Of a stretch of DNA of 64,000 nucleotides, positions 55,303 to 64,000 are shown piece by piece. The stretch is from positions 9,514,528-9,578,527 of the forward strand of contig JARUPZ010000015.1 in assembly GCA_031213475.1 (NCBI GenBank), written 5' to 3'. Under the pieces are notes generated by a model that had not been told where the DNA came from, did no database searches, and was given only the letters and a program-made list of their open reading frames with translations. Position 1 is the first letter of the stretch, and each line of letters opens with the position of its first letter. This stretch comes from Nereocystis luetkeana. Its lineage: Eukaryota; Sar; Phaeophyceae; Laminariales; Laminariaceae. Made by a program: the position numbers and the translations under genes.

Positions 55303-55763
55303 ACCTCGCTCCTAAATCCTCTCTGGCCACGGGGTGGCCAGACGCCACGGAGTTAAGTGTTGGTATTGCTCAGCTAATGCGACGTGGGGTTAACTGACAT
55401 GCACGTGATGGGCAACTGACTTGGACGTGATGGGCAAGACTCATGCACGGTGTGTGAACGGTATGTGGTTTGACTTGTTTCTTTCTTCACTTTGGTGGGA
55501 TTGACTAACCCCAGGTAGCGCCACAGAGCATCCGTATCGACCACTACAGCCGATACGGGGTTTCCATGACCCAGACAATGTCCTTCCCCGACGGGGACAC
55601 TCCATTGTATACCTATATCGATATGACAGCGAGCCATCATACGGCCCCATCGCTGTCTTACACGATGCACCCTCCATACGTCACTGGTCAGGTCAGTCGA
55701 CGTACATTACAGAAAACCCTGTCGCCCTCATGGGCGACTTCTGGAGCCCGTAGCGCTGTAACA
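55303..55763. repeat. Right LTR of the nested element
   Basis: Near-identical to 53111-53572 and ends GCTGTAACA before the CTTA target copy. Confidence 0.8.
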
Positions 55764-56045
55764 CTTACTCGTGGGAGGTTTCACCCTCAACGAGCTTCTG
55801 GACAAGCCGTGGACACAGGTGTCCACCCTTCTCCCCCCCGGTACGTGCCATTTTTTGTCGCGCATAGGGTTCAGCATTTCCACTGCTCGTCGATTTTCAT
55901 CGAATGTAGCTAACTCACGCTCTTCTCGCGCTTTCCGCTAATCAATTTCTTTCTTTTGCAAGAAAACGCCACGAGCATGCACTCGGTGAGACTTGAACCC
56001 ACGAAATTGATCTTGATAGGCACGCGGACCACCTACCAAGCCACC
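55764..56045 (-). mobile_element. SINE, inverted copy, head part
   Basis: The reverse complement of 49757-50030: CGTGGGAGGTTTCACCCTCA through GTGAGACTTGAACCCACGAA to CAAGCCACCGG. Continues the SINE piece ending at 53007. Confidence 0.85.
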
Positions 56046-56356
56046 GGCGTAGGACTATTCTCCCATATTTCCAGTTCTGAGGGCATCATGTTTGTCAATA
56101 AAAAATCTTCGAAGATCCATTATTTCTTTCCTCAGTTCTGACCAACAGCCTTACTTCTGACCCTCCAGAGAAAACTGATTGGCTGCTCCAAAAATTAAAC
56201 TAGGACCTTGGAGAAACGGGAAATTGTTCCTGAAAGCTCGCAAAAAACTACGGGGAGCATTTAAAGGAGTTTATCGGTGTTTTTGGCTTTCCCGCCGAGT
56301 AAAACGCGTAAATTCGGCCTAAAAACCCAGTTCTGAGAGCTCAGAAATAACTTCCC

Positions 56357-56755
56357 ATGACAGGTAGGCTAGGTTTTCCTTTCTGTCTCTTTTTTGACGT
56401 CATTTTCCGGCTTCGTTACCTTACCATTCAGAGATATGGGAGTGTGTTTTGAGGAGCCGCACCTTCGACTAATGTTTTTAGCTTGTGGAATCGTGGTTTC
56501 CATGAAGTTCCCATAACTTTGCATATATATACGGCTCATCAGAGTGGGCTAGTGTTAGGGTACTGCTTTGAATGAGGCTGAAAGCCCGGTAATGACTTGG
56601 GTTCAGGTATTGGGATCGTATTTGTAGTACTTGGAAGACGTATCTTAGATGGAAAACCGGGGGTTTTCCCAGACAGGCACGAGCTTTGCGCTCAGTCTCC
56701 GTGTGCACGAAAGGAATACAGCTGCTCTTGATCTCTCTAAGCAAACAACACACGT
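56357..56755 (+). repeat. 5' LTR of the Ty3-type fossil
   Basis: Matches about 60320-60720 with roughly one difference every five to six bases by eye. Edges approximate. Confidence 0.75.
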
Positions 56756-59700
56756 GAGTACTTACGACTACCTGTTTAATCTGCTTCCGTCGCCATCGTC
56801 GATCGCCGTCCTCGCTTGAGGGTTTTTTCTCCCGCCGCCAACGCCGCTTTCGCTTCGGTTTTTGTCGTACCCTCCGGGGGCGACCAGGGCTCTACAGAAG
56901 AAGCTCCCGCTGCAGCGACGTTTGTCGCCCAGTGCGCTCCTCCCCCGACGAGCACTTTACAGGGAGAACATTCCGCCGTGAGCACTGCTCCGTCCACGTC
57001 TGCCCCTTCAGGCCAGGGCTCTGCAGAGCCCTCCGCTTCGGCAACGTTTGTCGCCCAGCGCGCTCCTCCCCCGACGAGCACTTTACAGGGAGAAGATTCC
57101 GCTGTGATCACTGATCCGTCCACGTCTGCCCCATCGCCGCCAGGCAACACGGCGTCTCTGAATGTTTTGCCGTCTCCAGGCCGCATCTCCACTCGGACGC
57201 GCCGACGAACAGCCACCGCCGCTGGCACCGCGCCGGCTACTGTTGATTATGGCTTCGGGCCCGGCGGGGCCCCTAGATCATCAGCCCGGCGTGCTATTAC
57301 CCGTCCGCAAGCCCCACGGCCGCGACCGCCCGCACCAGTTGTTTTGGCCCCGGCTCCTGCCGCTTGGTCGGTCCCGACGGTACCCATCCCGTCCGACCAT
57401 AACCGCGCCGAACCCGTGGGGACTCCTCTTTTACGGTTTCCGCCGCTAACTGACGCACCGCCCGTCACCACGACCGACTTGGACGCCCTCGGCGCAGCTG
57501 CCGAATTTCGGTTCGGTGATTCCGCAGCGCGCTGTTCGCACGCCGACTGGGCTCGAGAACAACAGGCCGAGCCCGCGTGCAACACCGACATGCGCTACAT
57601 AGCCCTTGGCCGGCCGGAAGTTTTGCCAGTCGACTTTTTGTCGTGTTTCCCTTCCCACCAGCGCCCTCCTTTTTCGGAGGTTCAGGAGCTGGCTACCAAA
57701 GGCCGCGTGCACACCACCGACGCGGGCATCGTTCTACTCGTCCGGCAGCTGTCTCCCCCTCCTTGCGTCAGACACCCAACGCCCGGTGGGTCGTACGGCC
57801 TGTTTATTGAACGACGAGCCTATTTTATTTATGTGCCGCTGCTTGTGCGCCCTTGGATCATGCAGGCTTGCCATTCCACGGCTTCCTGCCACCTAGGAAC
57901 CACGCGCACCCTACATATGCTCGAACGCTTCTACTGGTGGATCGGTATGAGCATCTGCACCAGGTGGTGGTTATGCAACTGCTTGACGTGCCAAGCACGG
58001 AAAACGTCGCGGCAGACGGTCCGGTGGCCCACCATCACATTGCCCTTGCCAGAAGGGCCCGACGTCGCCGTCAGTATCGACTATTTCGGCCCTCTCCCGG
58101 TGACGCCTGGAGGAATTACCTACATCTTGCTTTTCACTGATCGTTTCAGCCGCCGAGCCGACATGTACGCCGTCACAGCGGCAGAGTTCACCACTGAGGG
58201 CACGGTAAACATTCGCATCAACCGGAATATTCCCTTCTGGGGATGTCCGTGCAGCATCCTCTCGGACAACGGCCCCCGGTTCGACTCCAAGCTTTCGCAC
58301 GCCGTATATCAGTTTCTCGGGGTTCGAAAAATTGCCACCAGCTCCTACCACCCAAACGGCAACGGTGGGGTGGAAAGCGTAAACCACACGACGACCCAGA
58401 TGCTGGCAATGGTCGTCAACGAGCTCCAAAACAACTGGGATGAACAACTTCCTCATGTCGAATTTGGGTATAACAATTCGGTCAGTGCCGCCACGGGTTT
58501 GGCTCCCAACGATGTTCATGTGGCTCAGCTGCCACGCCTATCGGCAATGGTGGGGTGGAACGTGTAAACCACACGATGGCCCAGATGCTGGCGAAGGTCG
58601 TCAACGAGCTCCAAAACAACTGGGACGAACAACTTCCTCATGTCGAATTTGCGTATAACAATTCGGTCAGTGCCGCCACGGGTTTGGCTCCCAACGATGT
58701 CCATGTGGCTCAGCTGCCACGCCTACCTCTCACGATTTTCGAGCGTGCTGGAGTCGCCGGCCACCAGAGCTTGGCCCGCGACCACCTCGCCTACTGCGAC
58801 TTGGCGACGTTCCGCCAGCAGCGCGCGTACGGTATCGTTCGGGAACACCACGCCCTCACTGTTGCTCGGGTGAACCGCCGCAACTCCGCCCTCGCCGACG
58901 CTCTGCGTCCAATCTCCAAATTTGAGGTTGGCGGCTGGGCGTGGGTGTACAATACGGTGGCCACCATCCGCCAGGGCGCGAAACCCGACACGGACGCCAA
59001 GGTCCTCAAGGCTAAACTCTCACTCAACTGGACGGGCCCCTACAAAGTCCTCGCAGTTGGCCCCCCTGCTCCGCAGCGGACACCCCGGGACGGATATCCT
59101 CTCGGGGCAAAGCTCCTGTATTTGGATCGTCCTTCCGATATGCCGACGCGGATGCTCGACGGTGTGTATCAGTTCAACGCTGCAAGCCCTGTGCCAACCC
59201 CTACGACCGTGGCGACAGGCCAAAGTATTTGCCTGCGGGGTTGACGCAATACGTGCTCAACAACTTTTCCAAGAAATCTCCCCCGTACCACGTCACCCAG
59301 AACGACGTTTCAACCCCTATTCAACGACTCGAAGTGGAAAGAATACCGGACACCAATCGGTTCGAGGTCGAGGTGGTGTCATCGCGGTGATGTACGAGAC
59401 GCACTGGACAGGACTATCCCGCCCATCCTGGGAACGAGAAATGGACCTTCAGCTCTCTCGCCAAGTCAATTTGCGCTACTGGGCCGGCACCCCGAACCAG
59501 CACCACCAAACCAACCGCCTGTACCGCCGAATGAGAATCGGCGCGGCACAACGGGAGCTTTCTCGGAGTAACGGCGAGCGTTTTCTGGTACCCGGCTATG
59601 GTTGCGTCTCTCACGCCAACTGGCTTGGCCGATACTGCAACACCGTGTTTCCCAACGGGGTCCATTTTGGTACAAGGGCGGGCTATGGTGGCTCGGGAAA

Positions 59701-60319
59701 ATCAGCGCGACTACGCCCACGGATGGAGTATATTTGGTTCGAGGTTTGGACGACCCGGGGTCGATCAAGCTTCCTCTTTCTCAGGAGCGCTATACGACTT
59801 CGACGAGAGCTGTACAAGGCTCTTGGTGTCTGCAAAATCACTTGGCTAGCGCGTTTGCACGGGGTTCCAGCATAACGTAGACAATTCTCGAGGCGCCACC
59901 GTGGATATCTGACTTTCGTTTCTCGGCTGCACTCGATATTTGTTTTTCTTGGCTTTTTCCTGGTCTTTGGGGGGTGGTTTTTCTACTGCTTGACGTTTTC
60001 CGAGTTTTCGGGTCAGGGGATTTTCTGCCAGGTGTATTCCTGCTTTTCATTTTTCTTGGGCTTGGTCAGGGATGCTTTTTGCGTATTTATTCCTGCCTAC
60101 CCCCCCGGCTCAGTGTCGGGGTTGGTCTGGGTAATCGGGCCACTCATGTGTGGCATAGGACGCGTTTCCAGAGTTGCGGCCTGGGTTTAGAGGGTTCCTG
60201 GCGTCTTCTGTATTTTTTTTTTCTCGTTTGTGATATTCACGTCTCGTTTTTCCACGCATCTTCCTCGCCTTCCCCCCCGTTGCGGGTGACATGGCGATGG
60301 CTTTCGTTGATGATTTCTG

Positions 60320-60725
60320 CCTGCCCCTCAAGGCTACGTCTTTCTCTCATCCTTGTTTCACGTACTTTGACGGCTCCGTTGCCTTGCCGTTCAGAGGTGT
60401 GGGAGTGGGTTTTGAGGAGCCGCATCTTCGAATTATGTTCTAGTTCATGGAATCGGGGTTTCCTTGTATATCCCATAATTCTGCATATACGGCTCATCAG
60501 AGTGGGCTAGTGATATGATACTGCCTTGACTGAGATCGAAAACCCGGTATTGTTACCTGGTTTGAGGCACTGGGATCGTACTTGTAGTACTTGGAAGGTG
60601 CATTTTAGGTGGAAAACCAGGGGTTTTCCAGAGAGGCACGAGCTTGGTCTCAGTCTCCGTCATGCACGAAAGGAATAAAGCAGCTCATCTTCTATCTCTA
60701 AGCAAACAAACACGTGAGTACCAAC
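60320..60725 (+). repeat. 3' LTR of the Ty3-type fossil
   Basis: Partner of 56357-56755; ends CTCTAAGCAAACAAACACG. Confidence 0.75.
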
Positions 60726-60744
60726 CAATACCGACTTAATGAAC

Positions 60745-60840
60745 AGACCTGTCCTGGGATACAAAGTGTCCCGCATGCTTGATCATAACGCAAACCTGTC
60801 TAGGGATGCAAAGTGTCCCGACCTTGATTTTAGTACCAAA

Positions 60841-60877
<37 letters not shown>

Positions 60878-60890
60878 CCTATATATACAT
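60745..60890 (+). repeat. Short tandem unit plus (TA)n
   Basis: ACCTGTCCTGGGATACAAAG, TGTCCCGCATGCTTGAT is repeated with changes, then about 15 TA dinucleotides (60843-60876). The first unit recurs reversed at 61548-61575. Confidence 0.7.
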
Positions 60891-61329
60891 ATACACCCCG
60901 TCGAACGCGCGATTGCAGCGTCACTTTCGTTACACCAAGTGAAGGTGTTACCTACTGAGCTATGGGGTAAAATATCAGTAGATTACCCAGCCCAGGGTAG
61001 TCCTTATAATACCCCCCCCCTGCTATTTTATATAGATTGGGTTGGCGTCGGTTGGCAACGACACTGTAAAACATGCCGCTCACTACGGGACCTAGACAAC
61101 CGGGGTACCGTTATTTCTTTTTCTATTTGGGCGGTCGCCCACAGCTGGTCGTCGAGTTAGATCCTTTGTGCGAGGAAAAGAGCCTTTACTCCGCACAAGG
61201 GAACTGATCGTATCACATATCTGGTAGTGTTTATGGTAAGGCACCCAAGAAGCAGTTACATAGTACTCCCATTGCTGTCTCTGTAAGTGGCTACATCGGA
61301 ACTTAAATCAACTCATTGAAGCTGTCATC

Positions 61330-61445
61330 CTTGTGCAAGTCCGTAGCGGGAAGGGGGGAGAAGAGCCTGCTATGTGACCCCGGATCTGAGTTACGAGTTG
61401 GAAGGAGAGAGAGAAGAAGATGTGCGAAGATAATGAATGGGATGG

Positions 61446-61477
<32 letters not shown>

Positions 61478-61830
61478 GCCTCACAAGCGGTTCTTAGTAG
61501 GATGCTGCTCACCCTTCGTGCGACTGTTAAGGTCAGAGGTCGAGACACTTTGTATCCCTGGATAGGTTTGCCTATTAAGTCGGTGCTCGTTGGTACCCAC
61601 ATGTGTTGTTTGCTTAGAGATAGAAGAAGAGCAGCTTTGTTCCTTTCGTACACGGAATCACCGAACTGAAATTCTGCAGCTGCGCTGAGGGCGTCCAAGT
61701 CGGTCGTGACGGGGTGGGTACCGTCGGGATCGACTATTTCGGCCCTCTGCCGGTGACGCCAAATCGTCGGACAGCTCACGGCGCTTCGCGCTTGGTGCAA
61801 GCAATGTCTGCCTGATCGGTTAAAGCCCGA
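61330..61830 (-). repeat. Type B poly-G-family repeat, inverted, with an inserted fragment of the Ty3-type element
   Basis: Reversed tail and middle blocks (GTGACCCCGGATCTGAGTTA, GAAGATGTGCGAAGATAATG, a run of about 30 A, GTCCGCCTCACAAGCGGTTC) are followed from about 61540 to 61765 by scraps resembling the end-repeat neighbourhood and integrase region of the 56-60 kb element. The last family block (GCGCTTCGCGCTTGGTGCAA, GCAATGTCTGCCTG) is at 61778-61810. Confidence 0.6.
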
Positions 61831-61839
61831 CATCACAAC

Positions 61840-63600
61840 ACTGCCGGTAGTACTAACAGCAGTATAGTCGTACAAAGACAACGGCGTGTATGAAGTATCC
61901 ACCGAACAAATATTACGACTGCTACCATCCTCTACAATGTGTACTGGAAGTAGCATGAGTTTCAACGTTGATCACGCATAAGCACACTCCGAAGGACCAA
62001 AACCTCGGAATCAAAAAGAGCCCTACAATTGCTGGCCAGCGCTGGGATGCCACTGCGTTAGCCTACTCCATAACCCTCCCTACGCAGCTGTAGCTTGCTC
62101 TACTCTAGCCCTCGCCAATCTCTGCCACGTGAGGACGGGAACCGTGCAACTCCGACCTACGAGGAACGCCGAAGCGCGAGCGTTTCCACGATACGTGCAT
62201 TAACAGGTAGATGAACATAAATGCAGGACACATATTATTGGCAAGAAACAGGAAGAGAGCTGGCCCGCAGGCTGTATTTATGCGGCACGCTGTGCGCACT
62301 ATAACGACTGCCGATTTTCTCAAGTTTCCTGCCAAACTCAGCCCGACTTTCTTACTGTATGTAGTACTCGTTGTCTTGTTGCTAGCTCTCTGGCATCGGT
62401 CCTTCCTCCCCGCGGACGCTGGAGAGACATCGTGCAAACACGTCGATCCTATCATGCAGTTTCAACCCGACCATATCATCAGCAGAGATAATTGCGAACA
62501 CACACAAAACAAACCATAATGTAGTACGCATGGGAGAATATGCTGCTGTAGTAATCAGAACCCCATGTGTTGTGTACCAGGTATACGCACACGGGAATAT
62601 ATGTTTTTTGCCGCACGCAGCGGAGACCGAGGCCACCGCCTAAACTGCCACGAAGACACACACTAGTGCAGATGCCCATTCCAAAATCTGAGTGGCTGTT
62701 TGAAACCCAGACCTCGGAACGCTCGGCGACGACGGCAGGGCATTCCGACGTTGGCAAGAACGCATGATCCCAAGCCCCCACGGGAACAAATCCTCGCGAC
62801 CTGAACAGACAGCACAACCACAAGAAAACTGAAGCGCCGCTCCCGCCACTCGCTCGCGTGAGCAATACCGCGGCCAGGGCCCGCACAACAAACAAAGCGA
62901 CGGCTACGACAACACACGTGGAACGAGGATACCAGCAGTCCAACTCGGGTCACCACGGTGGTGTTCCAACCGCCACCGCCCCTTCCACTCCTGCCCTCGC
63001 TCCGGGGGTCCGCTCAGGTGCTTCGCATAACTCTGGTGGAAACTCGAACGGACGCCAGCCAGGCACCTTCCGCGCCGTCGACTGACAGAGGTCGATGGCG
63101 ATACGGCTCCTCCCGCTCGTCCGCCGCCGCCAGCATTGCCGGGGGGGGGGAATATTGACTCCACCAGATGCACAATCCATCGTGGGTTCTGATTACGATC
63201 GTAGCCCCTGGTAATACTATCACTATACTATCACTATCATGGGTTGAGCAGCAGCAGCAGCAGCAGCTATTTCGGGTCAGCATTCGCGCCTGCAATGGCA
63301 GCGAAAGTTTGCGTTATCCATGGAGCCAGAACGTTGCCATGGAGACACAGAAATTTCCCCGCGAATTGGGTCTATAAACAGTTTTTTTGTGTACTAACAC
63401 AAATTTCCTACTATATAGTATTGAGAAGAAACAGAAAACTCCCGTGAGGGAGCAGAAAATTCTCACGGGCGCATATACAGGCAAGAGCCTTCACTGATGC
63501 TCGCGACTTACATACAGCAGTGCTCCGCGATGATATCTACATACCAGGTACAACAGGGGTTCAGCTGGGAGTGCCTTGACGATCCACGTCATACTTCGTA
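61840..63600. other. Intergenic stretch; no gene recognised
   Basis: A GC-rich part (62620-63150) has open frames on both strands but no domain that I recognise and no convincing splice structure. CATGAGTTTCAACGTTGATC near 61955 matches CATGAGCTTCCACGTTGATC near 52376, a small dispersed repeat. TACCAGGTA occurs near 62577 and 63543. Confidence 0.4.
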
Positions 63601-63618
63601 TATACCAAGTACAGCGGT

Positions 63619-63738
63619 TTACTTCGAAGTAAACTTCACGATCCACGGATGCTGCGGCACCAATTCCAGCGGGAGTCGATCGGAGGGAGCCTTGCGGACG
63701 AGCTTTCCGATCAGGTCGCGAGCTGCGGGGGAAACGTG
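63619..63738 (-). CDS. Last exon of a Ser/Thr protein kinase, Aurora-like
   Basis: The acceptor CTGTCCGGCAG is followed by 39 codons and TAA. The exon reads HVSPAARDLIGKLVRKAPSD, then RLPLELVPQHPWIVKFTSK. This is subdomain XI of a protein kinase (S.EARDLI..LL...P..R.....HPWI). The RLPL.....HPWI form and the very short tail resemble Aurora kinases, but this exon alone cannot exclude related families. The rest of the gene lies above 64 kb. About 12 kb of repeats separate it from the start of the ether-lipid gene. Confidence 0.8.
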   Translation of the reverse strand, partial: HVSPAARDLIGKLVRKAPSDRLPLELVPQHPWIVKFTSK

Positions 63739-64000
63739 CTGCCGGACAGGACAAGCAAACATAAAGAAAATACAGCATGATTAGGGAAAAACCCATCTCG
63801 TTTTTGTTTTTCAAACCCGCAGTACTGCACGTACTACGAGCCATTCCTACCGAGCGCAAAAATCACATTACCAGTGACCAAAACATAGTTCGCGAACCGT
63901 GACCTTTGTACAGAAGGTAACAACTGTTATGATGTCGCGACTTTTTTTAGTTTCGTTTTATTTTTTTGTTTTTGTCACGTTTAGGTCAGTCATAAATCGT

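Larger units (their letters stand above)
53008..55763. mobile_element. LTR-type retroelement inserted in a SINE; non-autonomous-looking, broken
   Basis: The left terminal repeat (53008-53572, about 565 bp) starts TGTTACAGC and ends GCTGCAACA. The right one ends at 55763 with GCTGTAACA and matches the left over about 460 bp with very few differences. Outer ends are TG...CA with inverted termini. The target duplication CTTA is at 53004-53007 and 55764-55767. The interior (about 1.7 kb) has Ala/Gln/Ser-rich frames but no polymerase or integrase that I recognise. Close similarity of the two repeats suggests a young insertion, although the copy is incomplete. Confidence 0.75.
56357..60725 (+). mobile_element. 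Old Ty3-type LTR retroelement fossil carrying integrase
   Basis: Diverged terminal repeats of about 400 bp (56357-56755 and about 60320-60720) share GAGGAGCCGCAYCTTCGA, TACGGCTCATCAGAGTGGGC and CTCTAAGCAAACAA. Between them is a plus-strand frame with an HHCC zinc-binding region (CHLGTTRTLHMLERFYWW, CNCLTCQ), an integrase catalytic core (SIDYFGPLPV, ILSDNGPRFDSK, SSYHPNGNG) and a C-terminal region (WTGPYKVLAVG), the Ty3/gypsy arrangement. No reverse transcriptase or gag was recognised. The copy is broken in at least two or three places, and many differences between its end repeats make it old. Confidence 0.85.

Noticed and set aside
62479-63180. Overlapping GC-rich frames on the minus strand
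   Set aside because: Several frames are open at once, none with a recognisable domain or consistent splice signals; not reported as a gene.

Overview
The window looks like nuclear DNA of a large, repeat-rich protist genome, most likely a brown alga or another stramenopile. This is inferred from GC-rich coding exons separated by kilobase introns, TGCAG-type splice acceptors, dense microsatellites and many short inverted-repeat elements. There is no bacterial-style operon. Almost all coding signal is on the minus strand.

The centre of the window is one very large minus-strand gene, from about 51.5 kb down to 8.46 kb. I trace 24 exons (about 9.9 kb of coding sequence, about 3,310 codons), and splice phases agree at every junction. 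Read 5' to 3', the product is an acyl-CoA-binding domain (ACBP), two predicted membrane segments, a fatty acyl-CoA reductase (FAR), a glycerone-phosphate (DHAP) O-acyltransferase (GNPAT) and an alkyl-DHAP synthase (AGPS, FAD-linked). These are the successive activities of ether-lipid (plasmalogen) synthesis. FAR makes the fatty alcohol, GNPAT makes acyl-DHAP, AGPS swaps the acyl chain for the alcohol to give alkyl-DHAP, and the ACBP would present acyl-CoA. A FAR-GNPAT fusion is known from Dictyostelium (FARAT). A protein that also carries ACBP and AGPS is, to my knowledge, undescribed and is the main discovery here. The strongest direct evidence is exon 4 (ACBP tail plus FAR nucleotide fold in one open frame) and exon 13 (GNPAT tail plus AGPS head in one open frame). 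The last AGPS exon (about 35 residues) was not found and probably lies beyond position 1.

Two exons have tandem copies. A second version of exon 22 differs mainly at synonymous sites, and there is a decayed partial copy of exon 17. One intron uses a GC donor.

Layout: 1-8.4 kb holds dispersed poly-G-headed repeats, fossil retroelement gag-like sequence, a ~150-bp tandem array, GATCTG-rich sequence and CAG-rich duplications. 8.4-51.5 kb is the giant gene, whose introns are full of MITEs, minisatellites and simple repeats. 51.5-63.6 kb is a graveyard: a tRNA-like SINE, an inverted copy of that SINE split by an LTR element, a second older Ty3-type LTR fossil and an inverted minisatellite. At 63.62-63.74 kb is the last exon of a neighbouring minus-strand protein kinase, Aurora-like. 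Two MITE families and a strongly over-represented 9-mer, TACCWGGTA, recur through the window.
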